A program made the position numbers and the translations under genes. From Apibacter muscae (GTDB lineage: Bacteria > Bacteroidota > Bacteroidia > Flavobacteriales > Weeksellaceae), in contig NZ_SELG01000029.1 of NCBI RefSeq assembly GCF_007845635.1, positions 248,001 through 312,000 on the forward strand: 64,000 nucleotides of DNA. Direction: 5' to 3'. The notes under the pieces were generated by a model, which worked only from the letters and a program-made list of their open reading frames with translations, was not told where the DNA came from and did no database searches. This document shows positions 27,002 to 34,307 of the stretch, piece after piece; the stretch's first letter is position 1, and each line of letters opens with the position of its first letter.

Positions 27002-27670
27002 TTAATTGGGAAATCTGCTTTTTAATATTTCTAGTACTGCAAATGCTCTGGGATTTTCTTCCAATAATTTTTTTACATTTTCCGGATTGTTGTTTTTATC
27101 TGGCTTGCCTTCTAAATCTCTTTTTACAATTAAAAAATAGGTGTAAACAAATTTCATTTCTTCTTCTGTATTTCCTCTTTTATCTCTGGTATGATGTCGG
27201 TAAATGTATACTAGTCTATTCTTCTTAAGATCATCCCATAAATATTTGGCATCTAAGTAACCTTTTTCTTTTTTTTCATTTATATATTTTTTTATGGGTT
27301 CTCCCATTTGGGAAAGAAAATAATCGGTAAGTTCCTGTTCCTTTTCTGGATCTTGGATCAGAGCGGAGAAACCTACATATTGATTATTCTTATAGCTATC
27401 CACTGCCAAATAAAGTTCATTATCCAGGGTATTATAATAATTATCAAAAGAATAGGTGTTCAAGGCTATGTTACCTATCATAAAGTGGTCTAACTGTTGG
27501 GTAGAATAACCGTAACGGGGTATATTATAATTGGAATCTTTATGTTGATCTTCCAGTTTATTCAATAATGTGCTTATATCTGTTCCAAATTTTAAAGCTT
27601 CCAAATCAGTTTGAGATTGACAGGAAACCATTAGTAAACAACTTAATAGTAGGGTACATAACTTTTTCAT
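27002..27670 (-). CDS. 222-residue island lipoprotein (copy 1)
   Basis: Signal peptide ends LLMVSC (Cys 17). The body is nearly the same as 25722-26390, with the C-terminal part DLEGKPDKNNNPENVKKLL differing. It follows the orphan module fragment at 27678 by 7 bp, the spacing expected when an immunity gene follows its toxin module. Immunity role inferred from export signal, location and duplication. Confidence 0.75.
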   Translation of the reverse strand: MKKLCTLLLSCLLMVSCQSQTDLEALKFGTDISTLLNKLEDQHKDSNYNIPRYGYSTQQLDHFMIGNIALNTYSFDNYYNTLDNELYLAVDSYKNNQYVGFSALIQDPEKEQELTDYFLSQMGEPIKKYINEKKEKGYLDAKYLWDDLKKNRLVYIYRHHTRDKRGNTEEEMKFVYTYFLIVKRDLEGKPDKNNNPENVKKLLEENPRAFAVLEILKSRFPN

Positions 27671-27677
27671 TTTTTAT

Positions 27678-28019
27678 TTATTTATTTTTAATTAATGGTA
27701 TGTTCGCATCTATATTCAATAATGTTTCTAATTCTTCTATAACATCAAATTTAGGAATAACATCATCATAATTTCCCCGGGCAATTTCCCATTGATTACC
27801 TTTGCGTTCGGTTTCTACCTTGTTTTTGTCCTTGGCTATTTTCATGGCTAAGCCTACACTTACATAAATAATGTATTTGGCATTTAATCCATCAAACCCC
27901 AACTGAGGGCGATAGTACAGACCTTTGTCATCGTAATTGATGGTATGCCCAAAGGTAATGGAGGATTCTCCACTGCCAGAGGCTTCAAAATAGACATCGG
28001 CTTTTACGGTAACCACCAC
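27678..28019 (-). CDS. Orphan C-terminal fragment of a large island protein
   Basis: 113 residues from a GTG, but the frame stays open upstream to about 28080 (HNIYLDIKSEF) without any ATG, so it is more likely a stranded 3' end than a real gene. It is beta-rich (ADVYFEASGSGESSITFGHT, YIIYVSVGLAMKIAKDK) with a helical tail. Similar length and position to the tail of the large protein at 29254-31851, but clear sequence identity is not visible. It lies between the 261-residue protein and lipoprotein copy 1. Confidence 0.5.
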   Translation of the reverse strand: MVVTVKADVYFEASGSGESSITFGHTINYDDKGLYYRPQLGFDGLNAKYIIYVSVGLAMKIAKDKNKVETERKGNQWEIARGNYDDVIPKFDVIEELETLLNIDANIPLIKNK

Positions 28020-28087
28020 AAATTCCGATTTAATATCTAGATATATATTGTGTAATACTGTTGCTTTTTCTTTTTTGGAAGAAAGAA

Positions 28088-28873
28088 TTATCTTATAATT
28101 TCAAATTCTGAATCCATACTCTTTTTATGTATTAATGTAGGAAAACTAAATTCTTCATTATTTTCATTTTTAAAATGTAAGATTGGGCTACCATCTTTTC
28201 TTGTTAGATTAATTACCTTTCCTTCTGCATAAAAAATAGGTACCAAACTAAGAGGGAATTCTTGCAACAACATTTTACTTATATTTATTTCTTCTATCAC
28301 TTGCATCCATTCTAATAAGTTATCTGCATTTTTAATATATAATGCAGTATCTATTTCTTTATATTTTTTATTTTGTAGTGCATTAATTTCCTGATAGTTC
28401 TTGTTTTCAAATAAAGAATAAATTTTTTTATAAAAATTCATTGCCTGTTTTATTTGTAATTTATCTTCTGCTAAGATTATTGATTTTTTCCAACCTATTA
28501 GTTCATAAGGTACTTCGGCTTGAAAATTTCCTTTAAACTCTAATAAGGGCATTTCTTGCTCTGATAAATCCGGTGTAATGAATTCAAATACTTGAATTAA
28601 ATTTTGATAAGAGTTATCATAGTTATCATAAAAATAAATTTTTATTCTTAGAGAAGCTTCTTTTCTTAAAAAATTTTCTTCTTTTAAAGGAATTACTCTT
28701 ATTCTTATATTTTGTATTCCGCTTTCTAAAATGAAATGATTAATAGGATAGTGCGTAGAGAGGCTTCCTTCATCATAATGCAAAAAGACAGGCATATCAT
28801 TTATATAAATTTCAAAATTGCATATAGAAGAAGTAAAATCTACTAAATAAAAAGGTTGTAATATATTATTCAT
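28088..28873 (-). CDS. 261-residue island protein, beta-rich N-terminus
   Basis: Unknown function. The N-terminal 110 residues form a beta-rich domain (VDFTSSICNFEIYINDMPVF, ILESGIQNIRIRVIPL); the middle is helical (KQAMNFYKKIYSLFENKNYQ) and the tail is beta-rich again. It has no signal peptide. The frameshifted gene at 23240-24012 is a full-length relative, and scars B1 and B2 preserve its first 22 codons. It starts 4 bp inside the lipoprotein gene upstream. A chaperone or immunity role next to an effector is possible but unsupported by motifs. Confidence 0.65.
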   Translation of the reverse strand: MNNILQPFYLVDFTSSICNFEIYINDMPVFLHYDEGSLSTHYPINHFILESGIQNIRIRVIPLKEENFLRKEASLRIKIYFYDNYDNSYQNLIQVFEFITPDLSEQEMPLLEFKGNFQAEVPYELIGWKKSIILAEDKLQIKQAMNFYKKIYSLFENKNYQEINALQNKKYKEIDTALYIKNADNLLEWMQVIEEINISKMLLQEFPLSLVPIFYAEGKVINLTRKDGSPILHFKNENNEEFSFPTLIHKKSMDSEFEIIR

Positions 28874-29235
28874 TGTATTTTTAAGAGTTTTATACTTAGT
28901 CCTTCAAAATCTAAAATTAAGGAATCATTTTCAATAGAATATTTTGCTTTATCTTCCTCATTAGAATTAAGTTCTCGGGTATAAATAAACTGTTCATCTA
29001 TTCTAAATCTCAAATTTATAGTCTGTTCATTTTTTCCAAAACCAATTTTATAGTTTAGCAGATTATCTTTTTTAAATTCCATTTTTAAACTATCAATAGG
29101 TTTTTTTGTCTGATAATCAATGACATATCCTTTCCATGTTCCAATTATTTTATTATTAGTATTATTTGAATTACAATTACATGTAATAGTTGCTAAAATC
29201 AACATAATAATGATGTAATAAAATATATTTTTCAT
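28870..29235 (-). CDS. Small lipoprotein-like protein following the effector module
   Basis: 121 residues; hydrophobic N-terminus with Cys at about 19 (ATITCNC), then IIGTWKGYVIDYQTKKPIDS and a small beta domain. It lies 18 bp after the module ending at 29254 and is nearly identical to 24143-24505, where the same 18-bp junction is also preserved. Position and export signal suggest cognate immunity for the 29254 module. Confidence 0.7.
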   Translation of the reverse strand: MKNIFYYIIIMLILATITCNCNSNNTNNKIIGTWKGYVIDYQTKKPIDSLKMEFKKDNLLNYKIGFGKNEQTINLRFRIDEQFIYTRELNSNEEDKAKYSIENDSLILDFEGLSIKLLKIQ

Positions 29236-29253
29236 AATTCTTATATTTTAAAT

Positions 29254-30078
29254 CTAGTTAATATATGATTTATCAAATGGTATTTGATCTGGTTCTACAA
29301 ATATAGCTTCTTCTTCATATGAGTATGTCTTTTTAAAAATTCCAAATTTTATAGTTCCAATAGCTACAAAATTCGCTTTTATTCCTGCAAATTCTGCTAT
29401 GGGACTTGCGTAAATCCCTTGATTATCTGCCCCTACTTTTATTCCTCCTGTTACAGATGTCTCAACATTAGCTTTTATCACACCGTCTACTCCAATATAG
29501 CCTATTTCTGCTCCTGCCCAAGCTTTAAATTCAACCGTTATTTGAATCTTTCCAGTCACTTTTACTTCTCCACTAGTTTCCTCAGGATATAAAGTATTAA
29601 TATTCACCCTTCCATTGGCATAGATTCCTCCCGAAAAAATAATTAAAAAATGAATTCCAGCATTCTTTTTTAATTTATCTAATACCCAACTAATTACATT
29701 CCCTGCCCCAGGGCAAACAGCATTACCAACACTTTCTATAAATAATTTAAAAACATTAATTGTAAATTCAGCTTCAACAAAAGGCTTTGCATCAACCCCT
29801 ATTACTACTATAGTAGCTACTTTTGAAGACTCTTTTTTAGCTTTAGCCAAATACCATTGTGCAGAAAAAGCAATAACTGGAGATTTAATTTCAAACATTA
29901 CCTTTCCCTTAGCTAAAGGGGAATTAGAAATCCCTTGAACTGTTTGTTTTATTTTATTAATAATACCTAGTGTTTTTGCTATTCTTAATCCAAATTCTTG
30001 TCCTATTTCTATTTTTTGCGGTAGATTGGTTCCTCTATTCCATTCAGCGTTTAATGATAGTCCAAAATATTGAGCCAT
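29254..30078 (-). CDS. C-terminal module of the broken large island protein
   Basis: 274 residues from the first ATG, but the frame is open for 41 more codons up to the TAG at 30204-30202 (CHKYPFAYTYGSKLHPYD). The sequence is beta-rich with glycine-alanine stretches (GGIYANGRVNIN, VKVTGKIQITVEFKAWAGAEIG) around a hydrophobic segment VGNAVCPGAGNVISWVLD near residue 115, and ends in an acidic tail EEEAIFVEPDQIPFDK. It is clearly more AT-rich than the DNA upstream of 30202. The same frame continues into the OmpA-like part, so this is probably the last third of one protein. Confidence 0.6.
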   Translation of the reverse strand: MAQYFGLSLNAEWNRGTNLPQKIEIGQEFGLRIAKTLGIINKIKQTVQGISNSPLAKGKVMFEIKSPVIAFSAQWYLAKAKKESSKVATIVVIGVDAKPFVEAEFTINVFKLFIESVGNAVCPGAGNVISWVLDKLKKNAGIHFLIIFSGGIYANGRVNINTLYPEETSGEVKVTGKIQITVEFKAWAGAEIGYIGVDGVIKANVETSVTGGIKVGADNQGIYASPIAEFAGIKANFVAIGTIKFGIFKKTYSYEEEAIFVEPDQIPFDKSYIN

Positions 30079-30201
30079 CTCACCATAATTTTCAGACCAA
30101 CTTTGATCTATTAAAGTACCAATTACTTTTTCTTTCCCATCTTTTACATCATATGGATGAAGTTTACTTCCATAAGTATAAGCAAAAGGATATTTATGGC
30201 A

Positions 30202-30834
30202 CTATTTAAATTCCAATGTCCATTTAATATCCGGGTATACATGGAGAGCTAAGGTAGGTTGGGTAGTATCCGAATAAAAGGCACAGGAATGTATATGTAC
30301 TTCGGTATATTTATAGCAATGGGTGCTTCCGGGCCAAATATACTGAAATAAGGGTGCTACATTGTAAGTACTTAACTTGGAGGTAAGCGGTAGAACAATG
30401 CTATCTCCTTCCGCTGATTTTTCCAAATTGTATTTGGTCCAAATTTTTCGGCTATGCGGAGTTTGTACATTATTTTTTTCTATAAAACAGGTAAGGGTAT
30501 TAAAGTCATTTACCTTTATAGTAAGATTATTAGGCGTAGTAGAAGGGGCAACCGTTGCATAGGTAAGGGTTGTATTAGAAAAATTAAAGAGTTTAAAAGT
30601 AATTTCTGCTTTGCGTGCTTGTTCTTTCCATTCAGTTTTTTGTATTTTATAAAAGAGGGTTATTTGGTTTTTATTTATTCCATTAGCCACAAAAAAATCG
30701 CGAATCGCCTCTGCCCTTTGTAATGCTATTTTATTGTTATATTCGAGGTTCTCCTCGGAGGAGGCAAAGCCGGTAATTTTTAATTGGGATTTATACTGTA
30801 TGGCATATTGAAGAACAGCTGTAAGTTCGGGCAT
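30202..30834 (-). CDS. OmpA-like middle segment of the broken large island protein
   Basis: 210 residues from ATG 30834; the frame is open back to the TGA at 31107-31105, another 90 codons with no start codon. Together these contain an OmpA/MotB-like peptidoglycan-binding fold: KIYDAKTIVYFL, ITGFASSEENLEYNNKIALQ, RAEAIRDFFVANGINKNQI. The tail (WPGSTHCYKYTEVHIHSCAF) is rich in Cys and His. It ends at TAG exactly where base composition drops from about 42 to about 22 percent GC (hand-counted 60-base samples), marking the join with the C-terminal module. Confidence 0.6.
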   Translation of the reverse strand: MPELTAVLQYAIQYKSQLKITGFASSEENLEYNNKIALQRAEAIRDFFVANGINKNQITLFYKIQKTEWKEQARKAEITFKLFNFSNTTLTYATVAPSTTPNNLTIKVNDFNTLTCFIEKNNVQTPHSRKIWTKYNLEKSAEGDSIVLPLTSKLSTYNVAPLFQYIWPGSTHCYKYTEVHIHSCAFYSDTTQPTLALHVYPDIKWTLEFK

Positions 30835-31104
30835 ATGCTCGTTGGAAAAGGAAGTGGTATTTTTTAAGAAATAAACAATGGTTTTGGCATCGTATATTTT
30901 AAATCCAGGTATTTGATGGGGGGTATGGCTGTTAAATATACTATAGATATTTTTTTCTTTTCCATGGGTCTCTGTTATTACAATTTCTTCAAAACGACAA
31001 CTTTCTGCCTGTGCGGAAGAAACAGAAGGCTCTCCCAGCTTGGTTGGGGTAGTATTGTTAGATACAGAAGGAGCTACATTTAATCGATTTACAAAAACTA
31101 AAAA

Positions 31105-31851
31105 TCATCCGGTAAAATATTTTCCATTGATGTCTACTACATGGCTAATCTTATTCTCGGGATTTCTTACCCGTAGATAAAAATATTCTTCGGGTTGCCG
31201 ATCTATTATATTGTACCAAGCTGTAGTTTTTACTTCGGTATTTATTTCTCCATTTATAACGGATGCTGTAAAAGTAGCTACTAAAGGATCTTTAGGGGTA
31301 TTTTCTAATTTTTTTAAGGCACGGTATACTTCAATTTTTACATTTTTATACCCGTTCATTCCTTCAGTTTGTAACCGAAGCCATATTTTTTCTCCGTAAA
31401 AGCACTTATGTTCTGCCCGAATATCGGGCCCGTATTTAAATAAACTCCAAGTACAATCGGTGATTTTAAAATCACAAATTCCTCGTACATAAATACCTGT
31501 TTCTCTATTAAAATCCTGATATCCTGATAAAGAGGCTTCTATATAATGCGATTTAAGCCCGCAATATTTCCTTTTTATAGTAAAAAAAAAGTGAAAGCCA
31601 CTACGTATTTTTGTTGTGGATATAATATTTTTTCGATTTTCGGTTTGCTCCAACCAAGTAACTGGTTTTAACTTATCACTATTTTTTGTATCGTTTAACC
31701 ATTGTACAACAAAAAAAGGAATCTCAACGGATTGAAATGTGCTTATTTTTACTTCTATTCTGTTGGAATAGGGTATTACTTTTTGTATATTAGATACATT
31801 ACCAGTTTTTGAGGGATCTATGTAACTTATTTTGGCAACTCCTCTAGGCAT
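31105..31851 (-). CDS. N-terminal segment of the broken large island protein
   Basis: 248 residues as read to the TGA. No signal peptide, as expected for a cargo of a contractile injection machine. Beta-rich; contains two apparent Ig-like strand clusters (KIWLRLQTEGMNGYKNVKIEVY and DPLVATFTASVINGEINTEV) of the kind also seen in the 894-residue effector at 53312. It starts 4 bp after the PAAR-like gene and is surely co-translated with it. The frame continues beyond the stop into the OmpA-like segment. Confidence 0.6.
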   Translation of the reverse strand: MPRGVAKISYIDPSKTGNVSNIQKVIPYSNRIEVKISTFQSVEIPFFVVQWLNDTKNSDKLKPVTWLEQTENRKNIISTTKIRSGFHFFFTIKRKYCGLKSHYIEASLSGYQDFNRETGIYVRGICDFKITDCTWSLFKYGPDIRAEHKCFYGEKIWLRLQTEGMNGYKNVKIEVYRALKKLENTPKDPLVATFTASVINGEINTEVKTTAWYNIIDRQPEEYFYLRVRNPENKISHVVDINGKYFTG

Positions 31852-31855
31852 AATT

Positions 31856-32347
31856 TTATTTATTATTATCGTTATCTATCCAACTTTCTTCTTCGTCCTG
31901 CATCAATTCATTTAAATCTACCAAAGGATTCAGTTGGCTGTGTATATCTGTGTTTACATTTTTAAAATTTTGTTCAGCCAATTCCATAATTTGTCCATGC
32001 CATTCTATGGATATGCAGGGAGTACCGGCAATAGCACAAATGGCTTTGCTATCTTCCAATAAGACTTTCCCCCCGTTGCTCAGGGTAACTTTTTCATAAA
32101 AGCCTTGCCATTGAGTCACATTTACTTTGCAGGGTGGTGGCGGGTTTCCCATTTGGGAACAGCTCCCGAAACTATTATTTTCAAAAGTAGCAGTTCCTAA
32201 CTCCTTTGTGGTTGCAATAAGCTTTTCTGCTCCTTCAGGATCGTTCGCATATTCTTTTTGGTGGCTGTTTACTTTTAGCTGATCGGAGGCAGAGCCAAAT
32301 TGACAACTACATATAGCTCCTTGTACAACCGCAAATTTTTCACTCAT
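31856..32347 (-). CDS. DUF4280 PAAR-like protein (island 1)
   Basis: 163 residues. Opens with VVQGAICSCQFGSASDQLKV, the DUF4280 signature, followed by the conserved core TFENNSFGSCSQM and KVLLEDSKAICAIAGTPCISIEWHGQ. DUF4280 proteins are regarded as PAAR-like tip proteins that sharpen the spike of contractile injection systems and carry effectors. The C-terminus is acidic (LMQDEEESW). Neighbours are an adaptor-like protein upstream and the large broken protein downstream. A very close relative is at 52795-53268. Confidence 0.85.
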   Translation of the reverse strand: MSEKFAVVQGAICSCQFGSASDQLKVNSHQKEYANDPEGAEKLIATTKELGTATFENNSFGSCSQMGNPPPPCKVNVTQWQGFYEKVTLSNGGKVLLEDSKAICAIAGTPCISIEWHGQIMELAEQNFKNVNTDIHSQLNPLVDLNELMQDEEESWIDNDNNK

Positions 32348-32358
32348 TGTTAGTTAAT

Positions 32359-32715
32359 TTAAAATTTAATATAGCTTCCTTCTCCCTTCTGTTCGAACTC
32401 CTTTATGATCATGGTATCTCTCTGCTTACATAGTAAACAGGCCCCGGTCGAAAGTATGGTTTTGGTATGCATAATAATTCCTATCAAAGAAGTTTTCCAA
32501 GTTCCCACTGGGCTAAAATTGCAAGTCTCTCGAGTATAGGCACAAAAGCTAAAACCGGAAAGCAGGGTATGGATTTCGGTAACAGCTGGATAATTATCTA
32601 CCCAAAAGCCGAATTCATCCTCGGGATTTTCTAAAAATCTTCCGTAACAGGCTTCCGAAGAGCAATCTAATTTTGCATTTTCAGTTACCTTGTATTCTTT
32701 TTCTTCCCTATTCAT
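32359..32715 (-). CDS. Small Cys-rich protein beside the PAAR-like gene
   Basis: 118 residues with seven cysteines, no signal peptide. The segment GACLLCKQRDTMIIK resembles the end of PAAR-like domains, and KVTENAKLDCSS their start, so it may be a second, divergent tip protein. This is tentative. It sits 12 bp before the DUF4280 gene in the same operon and has no counterpart in the second island. Confidence 0.55.
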   Translation of the reverse strand: MNREEKEYKVTENAKLDCSSEACYGRFLENPEDEFGFWVDNYPAVTEIHTLLSGFSFCAYTRETCNFSPVGTWKTSLIGIIMHTKTILSTGACLLCKQRDTMIIKEFEQKGEGSYIKF

Positions 32716-32727
32716 AAATTATTTTTT

Positions 32728-33870
32728 TTATTCAAAAAAATTTTGTCTTTGTGGGCTTTGGGCTCTAGGTCCTCCTATTTCTATTATCCCCTCTTCTTTT
32801 ATAGTTTTGTTTAGGGGAGGATCTTGGTTTAATCGGGAAGCGGTTAGGTAAATTTTTTTATTCCGTTCTGTTTCCAAATTACATTCCAAATAAAGACTAT
32901 CTATAATGCCAGTGCCGGGGTGTAAAAAATAATTAGACCTATAAGCACCTTTAGCTTTTTCTTCCTCATGCTCATTGGTGGTATCCTTTTTTAAAGGAAT
33001 ATCCATTGCATTAAGAAAATTATTTAAGCTTCTGGGATCTGCAAGTTCTCCTTTTCTTTCAATTTTAATCAATTTTTGTTTAGCCTCTTCTAACCATTCT
33101 ATTCTATTTTTTATTACATATTGTACCGGAGCTAGGGTAGGTATAACAGGAAAACGGATAAGCATTTCCTCTACCTCGCCCCGGGTGTTGTATTGACCAT
33201 ACAAATGGGTAAAATAGGCTGTCAAGAAAACCTCTTGTTTCATCGCTTTATTAAATAAATAGGGCTGAAACAGTATTTTTTGAAAGTTGTACAAGTACTT
33301 TGTTACACAATTGCCTTTGTATAATTTTTCTATCTGAGGTTTTAATTGATTCCATCTCTCCTTAATTTGGGAAAGATTTTTTACTTTGTAAAAACATCCT
33401 TGAGCATCTAAATAAAATTCCATGGGATATAATACAGAAGAGATTTGAGTCGCTAATTCATCTACTAAAAAATTAGGTTCTTTTCCATCTATAAACAATT
33501 CTTCTCTATGTATTTTTATTGTGTTTTTTTCCAACCATAGAATTTTAATTATATATGAAAGGCTATTTTCTTTTCCTTCCTCAAAAAATTTTATTTTTAC
33601 TTGATAGATTTGTTCTGCGGTTGGATGTCTAAGTCTTAATTGGTAAAATGATTGATTGGTAATTTTATGCTGGGCTTGTTCTTCAATTTCCTGAAGGGGT
33701 AGATACAAGATTTCTTTTACGGAAGAAGGTATTTTCCCCGAACCTAAGAGATATGGCAACTCACAATGCCGATTATGAAACTCTCGGAGTTGAGCTACGG
33801 AAAGGTTCAATTCTTTCGCAATGCTTTCTAAGGTATCTCCTCGAGAAACTTTGTATTTTTCATATTCCAT
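32728..33870 (-). CDS. LysM-domain adaptor-like protein (first gene of island 1)
   Basis: 380 residues. Residues 1-60 form a LysM domain (KVSRGDTLESIAKELNLSV). Residues about 75-250 share a plan with the 270-residue protein at 51978-52790: YQVKIKFFEEG, DELATQISSVLYPMEFYLD and FYKVKNLSQIKERWNQL against DLMAEQLAHKAGQALYPLCL and ISNYEEIKTRWQKI. Both are the first gene of their island and precede a DUF4280 gene, suggesting an effector-loading or tip-assembly role. This role is inferred. The gene lies behind a TAATTTTG box on the minus strand (33933-33926). Confidence 0.7.
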   Translation of the reverse strand: MEYEKYKVSRGDTLESIAKELNLSVAQLREFHNRHCELPYLLGSGKIPSSVKEILYLPLQEIEEQAQHKITNQSFYQLRLRHPTAEQIYQVKIKFFEEGKENSLSYIIKILWLEKNTIKIHREELFIDGKEPNFLVDELATQISSVLYPMEFYLDAQGCFYKVKNLSQIKERWNQLKPQIEKLYKGNCVTKYLYNFQKILFQPYLFNKAMKQEVFLTAYFTHLYGQYNTRGEVEEMLIRFPVIPTLAPVQYVIKNRIEWLEEAKQKLIKIERKGELADPRSLNNFLNAMDIPLKKDTTNEHEEEKAKGAYRSNYFLHPGTGIIDSLYLECNLETERNKKIYLTASRLNQDPPLNKTIKEEGIIEIGGPRAQSPQRQNFFE

Positions 33871-33925
33871 AGTAGATATAGTATCATAATCAATTGAATA
33901 AAAGAATTACTTTTTATTTTATCTA

Positions 33926-33933
33926 CAAAATTA
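33926..33933 (-). promoter_or_regulatory. -7 promoter box of the island 1 operon
   Basis: The minus strand reads TAATTTTG, matching TAnnTTTG, about 56 bp before the ATG at 33870. No convincing -33 box is seen. Confidence 0.4.
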
Positions 33934-33985
33934 CTGATTGTTTTCTATATGGAATAAAAAATTAAACCAAATTTTTATTATCAAT

Positions 33986-34017
33986 TAAAAAAGGGCTATA
34001 ATAATAGCCTTTTTTTA
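33986..34017 (-). terminator. Terminator after the 66-residue membrane protein gene
   Basis: GGCTAT pairs with ATAGCC around AATA, extended by A-run and T-run arms with one bulged G, 25 bp after the gene's stop. Confidence 0.7.
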
Positions 34018-34041
34018 TTTATTAATATTTTATAATTGTTT

Positions 34042-34242
34042 TTACGCTTTATGATTATGAAAAATAGTTCTTAGTTGTCTAACAATAAAAACTACCAGAA
34101 TACCAATCACTGCAACTAAACCGGAGTAAAAAAATTGATCATTGGGATCTGAAGTAAGTGAAACACTGTAATTAATTTTAGAAGCGTTGAAGATAATTAC
34201 TGCAATAAACAGCACAAACATAATGTTCAAAAAATACTTCAT
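34042..34242 (-). CDS. Small two-helix membrane protein
   Basis: 66 residues with two hydrophobic helices (MFVLFIAVIIF and GLVAVIGILVVFIV) and a short basic C-terminal tail. Such small proteins occur beside flavobacterial metabolic operons, but no family was recognised. It lies downstream of batD on the same strand, 65 bp away, and is followed by a terminator, so it may be the last gene of the Bat operon transcript. Confidence 0.55.
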   Translation of the reverse strand: MKYFLNIMFVLFIAVIIFNASKINYSVSLTSDPNDQFFYSGLVAVIGILVVFIVRQLRTIFHNHKA

Positions 34243-34307
34243 TTTAAGATGATTTTAATTTCTACAAAGATACAAAAAGCTTTTTGAAATAACTAACTAG
34301 TTAAAAA

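Larger units (their letters stand above)
29254..31851 (-). pseudogene. 866-codon island effector/scaffold gene interrupted by TGA and TAG
   Basis: Reading from ATG 31851 the same frame runs to 29254 and is broken only by TGA at 31107-31105 and TAG at 30204-30202. After each stop the frame stays open for 90 and 41 codons before the next ATG, and the protein sequence remains sensible (FVNRLNVAPS; HKYPFAYTYG). The three pieces give an N-terminal beta-rich domain, a proline/serine linker and OmpA-like domain, and a large beta-rich C-terminal module. It follows the DUF4280 PAAR-like gene by 4 bp, where an effector or spike-linked cargo is expected. Inactivation by two nonsense mutations is the simplest reading. 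Confidence 0.6.

Noticed and set aside
29254-31851. Programmed readthrough or stop-codon reassignment to explain TGA and TAG in the large island gene
   Set aside because: Two different stops in one gene and normal use of TGA, TAG and TAA as ends elsewhere in the window make nonsense mutation more likely.
23240-33870. Insertion sequence or transposon as the cause of the repeats in island 1
   Set aside because: No transposase frame or terminal inverted repeats were seen; the repeats are copies of local genes and fit recombination between paralogues.
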